In this document: piece after piece, positions 56,285-64,000 of the stretch | Layout of the letters: every line of letters starts with the position of its first letter | How positions within the stretch are numbered: the first letter of the stretch is position 1 | Source of the DNA: Campylobacter concisus | GTDB taxonomy: Bacteria > Campylobacterota > Campylobacteria > Campylobacterales > Campylobacteraceae | Length of the DNA stretch: 64,000 nt | NCBI GenBank assembly: GCA_002092835.1 | Contig: LVWL01000020.1 | Span: 248,001 to 312,000 of the forward strand | Direction: 5' to 3' | Program-made: the position numbers and the translations under genes | The notes under the pieces: generated by a model | Databases searched by the model: none | Told to the model about the DNA's origin: nothing | The model's input: only the letters and a program-made list of their open reading frames with translations

Positions 56285-57086
56285 AAATCATCTTGGATTC
56301 ATCTTGCCGCTGATCGCGCTTTTGTTTTCCGTGCAGTTTAGCCTAACTGCTGATAAGGTTGTAAGAGATTATGAAAGACTCATGGGAAACGACTACAACA
56401 TCGTCATAGTTTCAAGTAAAGAGCTAAGTGATGCTATGCTAAAGCCAGTTGTTAGCAACTTGGCTAGCATTGAACCGCTGAGTCCGCAAAAAATCATCGA
56501 CCGCCTCTCAAATGACATCTCTGCTAAAAATTTGTCCATACTGCAAAATGCACTACCTAAATTTTACTCACTAAAACTTAGCGAATTTCCGACACCGCAG
56601 TACATGGATGAGCTAAAGCAAAAACTTTTAAAATTTGATGGCATCACAAAGGTTGAGACATTTTCAAAGACTCACGATAAGGTCTTTAAAATACTAAATT
56701 TAGCCAAAAGTATATCGTATGCTTTTATGGCGATACTTTGCGTAATAGGGCTTATGCTTATGCTAAAGCAGGCTAAAATTTGGTTATTTGAGCACAGGGA
56801 GCGCATAGAGATCATGACGCTTTTTGGAGCACCTTTTTGGCTAAAATCAGCCATGCTTTACAAATCAGCCATAGTTGATAGCCTAGTTGCTACCGTTGCA
56901 GTCGGTGCATTTTTCTTTTTCTTGCCTGGTATTGAAATTTTTAGAGAAAATGCCGCAAGCATTGATGTGGTATTGCCTAGTCTTGATCCTTCAAGAGATA
57001 TATTTATCCTTTTTGGCGTGGCTGTGGTTTTAAGCATTTTTGCTGTTAGTTTAGTGATGAGTAAGGCTAGAAAAAGCGCGATATGA
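56271..57086 (+). CDS. ftsX: Cell-division membrane protein FtsX
   Basis: FtsX is the membrane partner of FtsE. The 271-residue protein has a first membrane segment near residue 12, a periplasmic domain (about 25-140) and three further segments, the usual four-helix FtsX topology. I choose ATG 56271, with GGAGG six bases upstream; an in-frame ATG 12 bases earlier overlaps that site. The stop overlaps the LytM-like gene as ATGA, so FtsE, FtsX and the periplasmic effector are made together. Confidence 0.88.
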   Translation: MRSLKNHLGFILPLIALLFSVQFSLTADKVVRDYERLMGNDYNIVIVSSKELSDAMLKPVVSNLASIEPLSPQKIIDRLSNDISAKNLSILQNALPKFYSLKLSEFPTPQYMDELKQKLLKFDGITKVETFSKTHDKVFKILNLAKSISYAFMAILCVIGLMLMLKQAKIWLFEHRERIEIMTLFGAPFWLKSAMLYKSAIVDSLVATVAVGAFFFFLPGIEIFRENAASIDVVLPSLDPSRDIFILFGVAVVLSIFAVSLVMSKARKSAI

Positions 57087-58300
57087 GAAAAGGAATTTTT
57101 ACATTTTTGCTAGCTTTTAGTCTAGCTTTTGCGTCAAATACCAAAGAGAAGATCAAAGACTCCAAAAACTCGCTAAGATCAAGTCAAGCGATGAGTGAGC
57201 AGCTTAGTAAAAAGCTAGATGATTTGGCTGGTGATATTGTAAATGGCGAGAAAAAACTTCGCGGTATAAGTGGCGATATCACAAATTTAAAAGGTCAAAT
57301 TTCTGTACTTGAGACAAATGCCTCAAAAGCACTTCTTGAGCTTGATGACCTAACAAAACAAAACAAAGAGCTAGAGCGCACCCAAAAAGAGCTAGAGCAA
57401 AATATGATAAGGATCATCGCAGAAGATCTCTCATTTGATCTTATGATGTCAGCAAGCGATGGCAAACAAAGCGAAGAGAGCATCATCTCATCGCAAATTT
57501 TAACCAAACTAAACGCCATAGCAAAAGAGGACTTTAAAAGGCTTAGCCAGAACTACGAAGATACGATAGAAAAGATAAAAAACAAATCAAGCAAAATAAA
57601 TGAGATAAACTCAAGCATAAAAAACTATAGACGCAAGCAAAATGATCTACAAAGTCTAGAGAGCACGCAGAAAAATACAATAAGCGGACTAAAGCGTGAT
57701 AAAGAAATTTACAGCAAAAAGTTAGCCAAGCTTCAAGCCCAACAAGATGAGCTAAGAAAGACACTAGAACAGCTTGCTATCATGCAAAAGCAAGAGGATG
57801 AAGCCGCACGTGCAGCCAGAGAAAAGCAAGAAAGAGCGGCTAGCAAAGGTGACAAAAAAGGGTCAAAGAGCCAGCCAATGGGTGGGGGCTATCAAACAAG
57901 CTCAGTTAAGAGATACTCGGGCGCAAGGACGATCGCTCCACTTGATAGCTACTCTGTAAAGCAAAAATTTGGCAATTACGTAGATCCGATATATAACATC
58001 AAAATTTTTAACGAGTCAGTCGTGCTTCGCTCAAGCACCCCAGATGCGAAGGTAAAAAGCGTGCTAAATGGCAAGGTGGTCTTTGCTAAAGCGACCCCTA
58101 TGCTTGAAAATGTCGTCATTATAGAAAATGAAAACGGCATACACACGATCTACGCCCACCTAAGCCAGATCGCGCCAACTGCAAAGGTCGGCTCGCTCGT
58201 GCAAAAAGGCTACGTCATAGGCCGAGTTAGAAACGATCTCACCTTTGAAGTAACGCAAAGAAACTACCATATCGACCCGCTTGAAATGATCTCAAAATAG
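57083..58300 (+). CDS. EnvC-like LytM-domain murein hydrolase activator
   Basis: The 405-residue periplasmic protein has a signal peptide (FTFLLAFSLAFA), a long coiled coil (about 25-245) rich in Lys, Glu and Gln, a Gly/Ser linker, and a C-terminal LytM (M23) domain with VLNGKVVFA, ENGIHTIYAHLSQI and GYVIGRV. The first metal-binding motif HxxxD is not seen where expected (IFNESVVLRSS), suggesting an EnvC-type activator rather than an active peptidase. FtsEX controls EnvC, which activates amidases such as AmiA; an amiA gene starts at 63803, in the same cluster. Confidence 0.85.
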   Translation: MRKGIFTFLLAFSLAFASNTKEKIKDSKNSLRSSQAMSEQLSKKLDDLAGDIVNGEKKLRGISGDITNLKGQISVLETNASKALLELDDLTKQNKELERTQKELEQNMIRIIAEDLSFDLMMSASDGKQSEESIISSQILTKLNAIAKEDFKRLSQNYEDTIEKIKNKSSKINEINSSIKNYRRKQNDLQSLESTQKNTISGLKRDKEIYSKKLAKLQAQQDELRKTLEQLAIMQKQEDEAARAAREKQERAASKGDKKGSKSQPMGGGYQTSSVKRYSGARTIAPLDSYSVKQKFGNYVDPIYNIKIFNESVVLRSSTPDAKVKSVLNGKVVFAKATPMLENVVIIENENGIHTIYAHLSQIAPTAKVGSLVQKGYVIGRVRNDLTFEVTQRNYHIDPLEMISK

Positions 58301-58373
58301 TCACTTTGTAAGCGTTATTAGCTAAATTTAAAGCCTTTTTGGCTAAAATGCGTGAATTTCAAGGAGCATGACA

Positions 58374-59089
<716 letters not shown>

Positions 59090-59107
59090 ATTTTAAAAAG
59101 GATAAAT

Positions 59108-59323
59108 ATGAGAACAGAACAAATAACAGCAAGAGCGTTAAAGCAAGTTGGTGATGATAGATATAAGCTTTCACTTATAGTTGCAAAGCGTGCAGAAGCA
59201 CTGGCAAATGGAGCTCAAACTTTTGTTAATGCTGATACTTCAAAGATGAAATTTGCTGACATTGCGCTACTTGAAGTAGCTGAGGGCAAAATAGGCTTAG
59301 AGGCAATAGTTGAAGGAAAATAG
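59108..59323 (+). CDS. rpoZ: RNA polymerase omega subunit
   Basis: Omega (71 residues here) aids assembly of RNA polymerase by holding beta-prime, and is linked to ppGpp binding. The start MRTEQITARAL and the helix RYKLSLIVAKRAEALANG match the family core. It lies directly before spoT, a conserved pairing in many proteobacteria, and spoT starts inside its 3' end. Confidence 0.92.
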   Translation: MRTEQITARALKQVGDDRYKLSLIVAKRAEALANGAQTFVNADTSKMKFADIALLEVAEGKIGLEAIVEGK

Positions 59324-61499
59324 TCTTTTTTTAGAGCAGCTAATAGAACAAATTTTACCTTGTAAAAATGTGTCAGAAGCTATAACGCTGCTCTTTTCTC
59401 TTTGCGAACGAAGTGAGAAATTAGACAAAGCTATAGATAGCTGTGTCACATCTCATGCCGGTCAATATCGCAAAAGTGGCGAGCCATACGCAATCCATCC
59501 TATCTTAGTAGCATCAATAGTAGCAAATATGGGTGGAGATGAGAGTATGGTCATAACTGCACTACTTCACGATGTAGTTGAAGATACTGAAGTTACGCTT
59601 AGTGAAGTCCAGGCTGAATTTGGTGATGAAGTGGCAAAACTGGTTGAGGGGCTTACAAAGATAGTTGCTATAAGAGAAAACAAGCTTGCAAGCTCAAGTA
59701 GTAACGAAAAACTAGCAAGCTCGGCGCTAACTTTTAGAAAAATGCTTTTAATCTCCATTGAGGATGTTAGAGTTCTTGTGGTTAAGCTTTGTGACAGGCT
59801 TCATAATATGCTAACCCTTGATGCATTAAAAGTAGAAAAACAAAAACGAATTGCTGAAGAGACGCTTATGGTCTATGCTCCGATTGCTCATAGGCTTGGA
59901 ATTTCATCGATTAAAAATATACTTGAGGATCTAAGTTTTAAATATGCGATGCCAGAAGAATACGCCAAGATTGATAGTTTTTTAAATAAAAATAAGCAGC
60001 AGCTTAGCCTTAAGCTAAATGCTTTTTACGAGAAAGTAAATCAAATTTTGCTTGAAAATGGCTTTATTGAGGGCACTTTTGAGATACAAAAACGTATAAA
60101 GCATTACTATTCGATTTATTTAAAAATGCAAAGAAAAGGGATTTCGATTGAAGAGGTGCTTGATTTGCTCGCCATTAGAATTCTTGTGCAAAAGCCGCTT
60201 GATTGCTATCTTGCGCTTGGAAATTTGCATATAAATTTTAATCCTCTTATTTCGAGATTTAAGGATTATATTGCGCTTCCAAAGCAAAATGGCTATCAAA
60301 CGATACATACAACTATTTTTGATAATAAGAGTATTTTTGAGGCACAAGTTCGTACTTACGATATGCACAAAACCGCTGAATACGGTGTCGCAGCTCACTG
60401 GAAATACAAAAATGGCGAGGGCAGTTTACTAAATCCAAAACTTGACTGGCTAAACGACATTGGTATGCAAAACAATGAAGCTGAAAGTAACGTCGAAGAG
60501 CTTTATGAATATGCAAAAGATAGTCTTTATATAGAAGATATTGCGGTCTATTCGCCAAAAGGTGAGGTTTTTACGCTTCCACGCGGGGCTACTGCACTTG
60601 ATTATGCTTATGAGATTCACACGGAAATCGGACTTTACGCAAAAGAAGCTTATATAAATCGCGTCAGAATGCCACTTTTAACAGAGCTAAAAAACGGCGA
60701 TATTGTAAGGATCGTAACTGGCGAGGAGGCAAAATTTCGCTGTTCGTGGATAAATAGCGTTCGAACTGGTAAAGCAAGGGCTACTATAAGAACATACTGC
60801 AAGCAAAAGATAAAAGATATAAATTATAAAATTGCAGTTGATATTTTAAAGTCGGTTTTTGGCGTTTCAAAAGATAGAATTTTAGACTGGATAGAGTATG
60901 AAAATTTAGGCAAAAAAGTTTTTCGTGCTGCAACTGAAAGCGATTTTTTGCAAGAGGTCGTAAATATGCTTAAAAAGTATATAAAAAAAGAGCGTCCTTT
61001 TATGATCTCTTTGGGAGACAAATATCAGGTTAAAAAGCAAAAATTTGAAAATATCGTAATCTATTCAAATCACAAAATTTCAAATGTCGAGTTTGACTAT
61101 TGTTGTAACCCAAAAAGAGGCGATAGTATAGTTGGCTTTAAAAATGGGCACAATGTGACAGTGCACCACAAACTTTGTGAGCGTGCTGGAAAGCTTATGG
61201 ATAAGGGCAATGAGATCATCTTTGTCAAATGGACTAGAAATGCCCCACATAGATATAAAATTTTATTAAATCTTGAGAACCGAAAAGGTGCGTTGGCTGA
61301 ATTTTTAACATATCTTGCTAGACTAGATGTAAATTTGGCTACAATCTCGCTAAACGAAGCAAATGACCTTAGCGGTGACACATTTGAGATAAGTGTTGAG
61401 ATAGCCGAAAACATCGATGCAAACGAGCTAAGAGAGAAGATCAAAGATAGATATAAGATTATAGATTTTGTTTCGCAAAGCGATCCATACCATAACTAG
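59310..61499 (+). CDS. spoT: Bifunctional (p)ppGpp synthase/hydrolase (RelA/SpoT)
   Basis: This single Rsh enzyme makes and degrades (p)ppGpp, the stringent-response alarmone; Campylobacter has one such enzyme. The 729-residue protein has the HD hydrolase domain ([37 protein letters not shown]), the synthase domain ([30 protein letters not shown]), a TGS domain ([22 protein letters not shown]) and a C-terminal ACT domain ([15 protein letters not shown]). It starts at TTG 59310, with AGAGG six bases upstream, overlapping rpoZ by 14 bases. Confidence 0.95.
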   Translation: MKENSLFLEQLIEQILPCKNVSEAITLLFSLCERSEKLDKAIDSCVTSHAGQYRKSGEPYAIHPILVASIVANMGGDESMVITALLHDVVEDTEVTLSEVQAEFGDEVAKLVEGLTKIVAIRENKLASSSSNEKLASSALTFRKMLLISIEDVRVLVVKLCDRLHNMLTLDALKVEKQKRIAEETLMVYAPIAHRLGISSIKNILEDLSFKYAMPEEYAKIDSFLNKNKQQLSLKLNAFYEKVNQILLENGFIEGTFEIQKRIKHYYSIYLKMQRKGISIEEVLDLLAIRILVQKPLDCYLALGNLHINFNPLISRFKDYIALPKQNGYQTIHTTIFDNKSIFEAQVRTYDMHKTAEYGVAAHWKYKNGEGSLLNPKLDWLNDIGMQNNEAESNVEELYEYAKDSLYIEDIAVYSPKGEVFTLPRGATALDYAYEIHTEIGLYAKEAYINRVRMPLLTELKNGDIVRIVTGEEAKFRCSWINSVRTGKARATIRTYCKQKIKDINYKIAVDILKSVFGVSKDRILDWIEYENLGKKVFRAATESDFLQEVVNMLKKYIKKERPFMISLGDKYQVKKQKFENIVIYSNHKISNVEFDYCCNPKRGDSIVGFKNGHNVTVHHKLCERAGKLMDKGNEIIFVKWTRNAPHRYKILLNLENRKGALAEFLTYLARLDVNLATISLNEANDLSGDTFEISVEIAENIDANELREKIKDRYKIIDFVSQSDPYHN

Positions 61500-61509
61500 G
61501 AGAAAGATA

Positions 61510-62714
61510 ATGCAAGATATAGCTGAAATTTTACAAGAGATAAAACGCGGTGTTGCCGAGATTATTGACTTTGAAAGAGTTGAGAATTTAATAAAAAACT
61601 ATTATGAAAAAGGTGAAAATTTCTATGTAAAGGCTGGCTTTGATCCAACTGCTCCAGACCTTCACTTAGGTCACACAGTCGTTTTAAGCAAGATGGCACT
61701 ACTTCAAAAACATGGCGCGATCGTGCAGTTTTTGATAGGCGATTTTACCGCTCAAATAGGCGATCCAACTGGCAAATCAGCCACCAGAAAGAAGCTAGAT
61801 CAAGAGACGGTTTTAAAAAACGCTAAAACCTACGAAGAGCAAGTTTTTAAAATTTTAGATCCAAAAAAGACCGTGATAATGTTTAACTCAAAATGGTCAA
61901 ATGAGCTTGGAGCTGCTGGAATGATAGAGCTAACTAGCACATTTTCAGTCGCTAGAATGCTAGAGCGTGACGATTTTGAAAAAAGGATAAAATCTGGTAG
62001 TCCAATTTCAATTTGTGAATTTATGTATCCACTTCTTCAAGGTTATGATAGCGTTGCGATGAAGTGTGACATCGAGATGGGCGGTACGGATCAGAAATTC
62101 AACCTTCTAATGGGTAGAACTTTGCAGAGAACATATAATGTTGGCAAAGAGCAAGCTGTCATCATGATGCCACTTCTTGAGGGACTTGATGGCGTAAATA
62201 AGATGAGCAAAAGCCTTGGAAACTATATCGGTGTAACCGAAAATGCAAATGATATGTTTGCAAAAACGCTTAGTATAAGCGATGAGCTAATGTGGCGCTG
62301 GTACGAGCTTTTAAGCACAAAAAGCTTGGCGAGATAGAAAATTTAATGAACGATGTAAAAAACGACAAGTATCATCCAAAAAAAGCAAAAGAGGACCTTG
62401 CGTACGAGATAACAGCAAGGTATCACGGCGAGGAGGCTGCAAAAGCTGCGATGGCTGAGTTTAATAGCGTACACTCTCAAAATCAGCTCCCAACTGATAT
62501 CAAAGAATTTAGCTTAAAAGCACCGGTGTGGATCGTAGAAGCTCTATCGCAGTGTGAGCTAAGTGAGTCAAATTCTCAAGCAAGACGCGACATAAAGGCA
62601 AATGCGGTTAGCATTAATCAAGAAAAGATTAGTGATGAGCAGTTAAAATTAGAGGCAGGTGAATATATCTTGCAAGTCGGAAAGCGTAAATTTGCAAAAG
62701 TAAAGGTTGAATAG
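61510..62714 (+). CDS. tyrS: Tyrosyl-tRNA synthetase (one-base frameshift)
   Basis: TyrS charges tRNA-Tyr. It starts at ATG 61510 with AGGAG eight bases upstream. The first part has the class-I HIGH-like motif [20 protein letters not shown], the tyrosine site and the KMSKS motif NKMSKSLGN, and stops at 62337 after STKSLAR. The second part has the anticodon domain and C-terminal S4 domain. An added G at 62328-62329 reads [12 protein letters not shown] and gives 401 residues, the length expected for this TyrS form. As the gene is essential, the shift must be a sequence error. Confidence 0.95.
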
Positions 62715-63806
62715 ATGGAGTTAAAGCCATTAAAAATAGGAAAATATGAGATAAAGTATCCGATATTTCAAGGCGGTATGGGACTTGGTATCAGCTGGGA
62801 CAAACTAGCTGGCAGCGTCAGCCTTGAAGGCGGTCTTGGAATAATCAGCTCAGTTGGCACAGGATATTATGAAAATCGTAAATTTATAAACAAAGAGCTA
62901 AATGCAAAGCCATTGGGAAGTGAAAATTTCTACTCAACAAGAGGTCTTAGAGCAATTATTGAGAATGCCCGAAAAATTTGTGGAGATTTGCCGCTTGGCG
63001 TAAATATAATGTACGCTGCAAATGACTACGCAAGAGTAGTAAAAGACGCTTGTGAAGCCGGTATAAATATCATCGTGTCAGGTGCTGGGCTACCTACTAA
63101 TTTGCCAGAATTTACACAAAATTTTAAAGAAGTCGCGCTAGTTCCTATTATCTCAAGCGCAAAAGCACTAAAGATCATCTGCAAACGCTGGTTACAAAGA
63201 TATGACCGTTTACCAGATGCTGTCGTACTTGAAGGGCCACTAAGCGGCGGACACCAGGGCTTTACTTACGAGCAGTGCCTTGATCCTGAGTTTTCGCTAT
63301 TTAATCTAATCCCACAAGTAAAGGCCGAGATAAAAGAGTGGGGCGACTTTCCGCTCATCGCAGCCGGTGGAATTTGGGATAAAAACGACATAGAAAAGGC
63401 AATATCACTAGGCGCAGATGGCGTTCAAATGGGCACACGCTTTATCGGTACTCATGAGTGTGACGCAGATATTGGTTTTAAAGAAGTGATACTAGCAGCC
63501 GAGGAAAAGGACATAGAGCTTATAAAAAGTCCAGTTGGCTATCCGGCTCGTGGGATTAGAACAAATTTGATAAATTTGGTAGAAAAAAGGATGGGACCAA
63601 AGATCCAGTGTATAAGCAACTGCGTGAGCCCTTGTCAAAGGGGCAAAGGAGCTAAAGAGGTTGGATATTGCATCGCTGATAGGCTGTTTGACTCATTTAG
63701 TGGCAAAAAAGAGACCGGGTTATTTTTCACAGGAGCAAACGGATATAAACTAAAAGAGCTAATAAGCGTAAAAGAGCTAATGCATAAGCTGGTACATGGT
63801 GAATGA
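62715..63806 (+). CDS. Nitronate monooxygenase (2-nitropropane dioxygenase family)
   Basis: The 363-residue FMN enzyme has the family TIM-barrel signatures: PIFQGGMGLGISWDKLAG, IIVSGAGLPTNLP, the catalytic His in LSGGHQGFTYE, LIAAGGIWDKNDIEKAISLGADGVQMGTRFI. A Cys-rich C-terminal stretch (CISNCVSPCQRGKGAKEVGYC) with four Cys is a feature of this sub-family; metal binding there is possible. These enzymes detoxify propionate-3-nitronate or act on related nitronates. It follows tyrS with no gap, and the next gene overlaps it by ATGA. Confidence 0.85.
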   Translation: MELKPLKIGKYEIKYPIFQGGMGLGISWDKLAGSVSLEGGLGIISSVGTGYYENRKFINKELNAKPLGSENFYSTRGLRAIIENARKICGDLPLGVNIMYAANDYARVVKDACEAGINIIVSGAGLPTNLPEFTQNFKEVALVPIISSAKALKIICKRWLQRYDRLPDAVVLEGPLSGGHQGFTYEQCLDPEFSLFNLIPQVKAEIKEWGDFPLIAAGGIWDKNDIEKAISLGADGVQMGTRFIGTHECDADIGFKEVILAAEEKDIELIKSPVGYPARGIRTNLINLVEKRMGPKIQCISNCVSPCQRGKGAKEVGYCIADRLFDSFSGKKETGLFFTGANGYKLKELISVKELMHKLVHGE

Positions 63807-64000
63807 AACGAGCGATAATCCTCTTTTTTATTGTTTGTAATTTTCTTTTTGCTGCGATAAATTCGGAGATATTTGCAAAATTTGATAAAAATTTTGCCAG
63901 CTCAAGCAGAAGTGCAAAGATCAAATTTCACAACGATATAAAAGACATCTATGTCGACGCGATCATAAAAAATGACAAAAATATAAAAAAACAAGCACTC
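63803..64000 (+). CDS. amiA: N-terminal part of amiA-type N-acetylmuramoyl-L-alanine amidase (cut by window edge)
   Basis: The frame begins at ATG 63803 and stays open to the window end (66 codons visible). It starts with a signal peptide (AIILFFIVCNFLFAA) followed by a helical, Lys-rich stretch. The catalytic domain is beyond the window, so the name rests on C. jejuni gene order, where amiA follows the nitronate monooxygenase gene. AmiA cleaves peptidoglycan stems at division and is expected to be controlled by the FtsEX/LytM proteins encoded upstream. Confidence 0.55.
   Translation, partial: MKRAIILFFIVCNFLFAAINSEIFAKFDKNFASSSRSAKIKFHNDIKDIYVDAIIKNDKNIKKQAL

Noticed and set aside
57888..57892. 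G5 run in the LytM-like gene as a phase-variable tract
   Set aside because: Too short for slipped-strand switching, and the frame is intact across it.

Overview
The window is a stretch of chromosome from a Campylobacter species. The DNA is AT-rich and densely packed, with many ATGA or TGATG start/stop overlaps, and gene order follows C. jejuni in several blocks as I know it: pth-lptG-lysA-pheA-hisC-fliF-fliG-fliH-dxs-perR...ubiE-xseA-serC; uvrC...guaA...hemD-purD-RDD-lptD...pnp; and rluD-like-flpA-trmB-ftsE-ftsX-M23-pyrH-rpoZ-spoT-tyrS-nitronate monooxygenase-amiA. The CYTH-CHAD protein, the NhaD antiporter and the way the blocks are joined suggest the C. concisus/curvus/rectus group rather than C. 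jejuni. This is inference, not a typed identification. I saw no tRNA, rRNA, IS element or CRISPR array.

Layout. 1-10 kb: LPS export (lptG), lysine, phenylalanine and histidine synthesis, the flagellar MS-ring/switch genes fliF-fliG-fliH, and dxs. 10-16.5 kb: perR, a CYTH-CHAD protein, ubiE, xseA, serC and a methyltransferase. 16.5-26 kb: a TauE-type permease, trpE, a minus-strand operon running DUF721-like gene > uvrC > PAS/Hpt-like protein > large pseudo-kinase sensor, then an unannotated small lipoprotein and nhaD. 26-30 kb: guaA, whose 3' end is duplicated about 1.55 kb downstream. Between the two copies lies a small foreign island with a DUF1722 gene, a pyrimidine-dimer-glycosylase-like gene and a decayed GNAT gene. 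30-40 kb: MFS exporter, hemD, a structured about 190-nt RNA in front of purD, RDD protein, lptD, a phosphoribosyltransferase, pnp and a universal stress protein. 40-51 kb: dnaE, a DUF6882-like gene, the flagellar kinase gene flgS in a minus-strand operon, and two paralogous class-V aminotransferases flanking thiD-thiE. 51-64 kb: rodA, divergent from a long co-oriented string for rRNA/tRNA modification, the FlpA adhesin, FtsEX plus a LytM-like partner, pyrH, rpoZ, spoT, tyrS, a nitronate monooxygenase and the start of amiA.

A technical point shapes the annotation. At least eleven conserved genes (hisC, fliG, dxs, uvrC, guaA, a Bcr-type MFS gene, purD, dnaE, flpA, pyrH, tyrS) are each broken by one single-base indel, nearly always loss of one base from a run of two to four identical bases. 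Restoring one base gives a full-length family-typical protein every time. Essential genes such as dnaE, tyrS and pyrH cannot all be dead, so these are almost certainly sequence errors. I annotate each as one gene over its restored span.

The items most worth follow-up are the guaA-targeted island with its apparent DNA-repair pair, the 6S-like RNA upstream of purD, and the uvrC-linked sensor pair in which the usual phosphorylatable histidines are missing.
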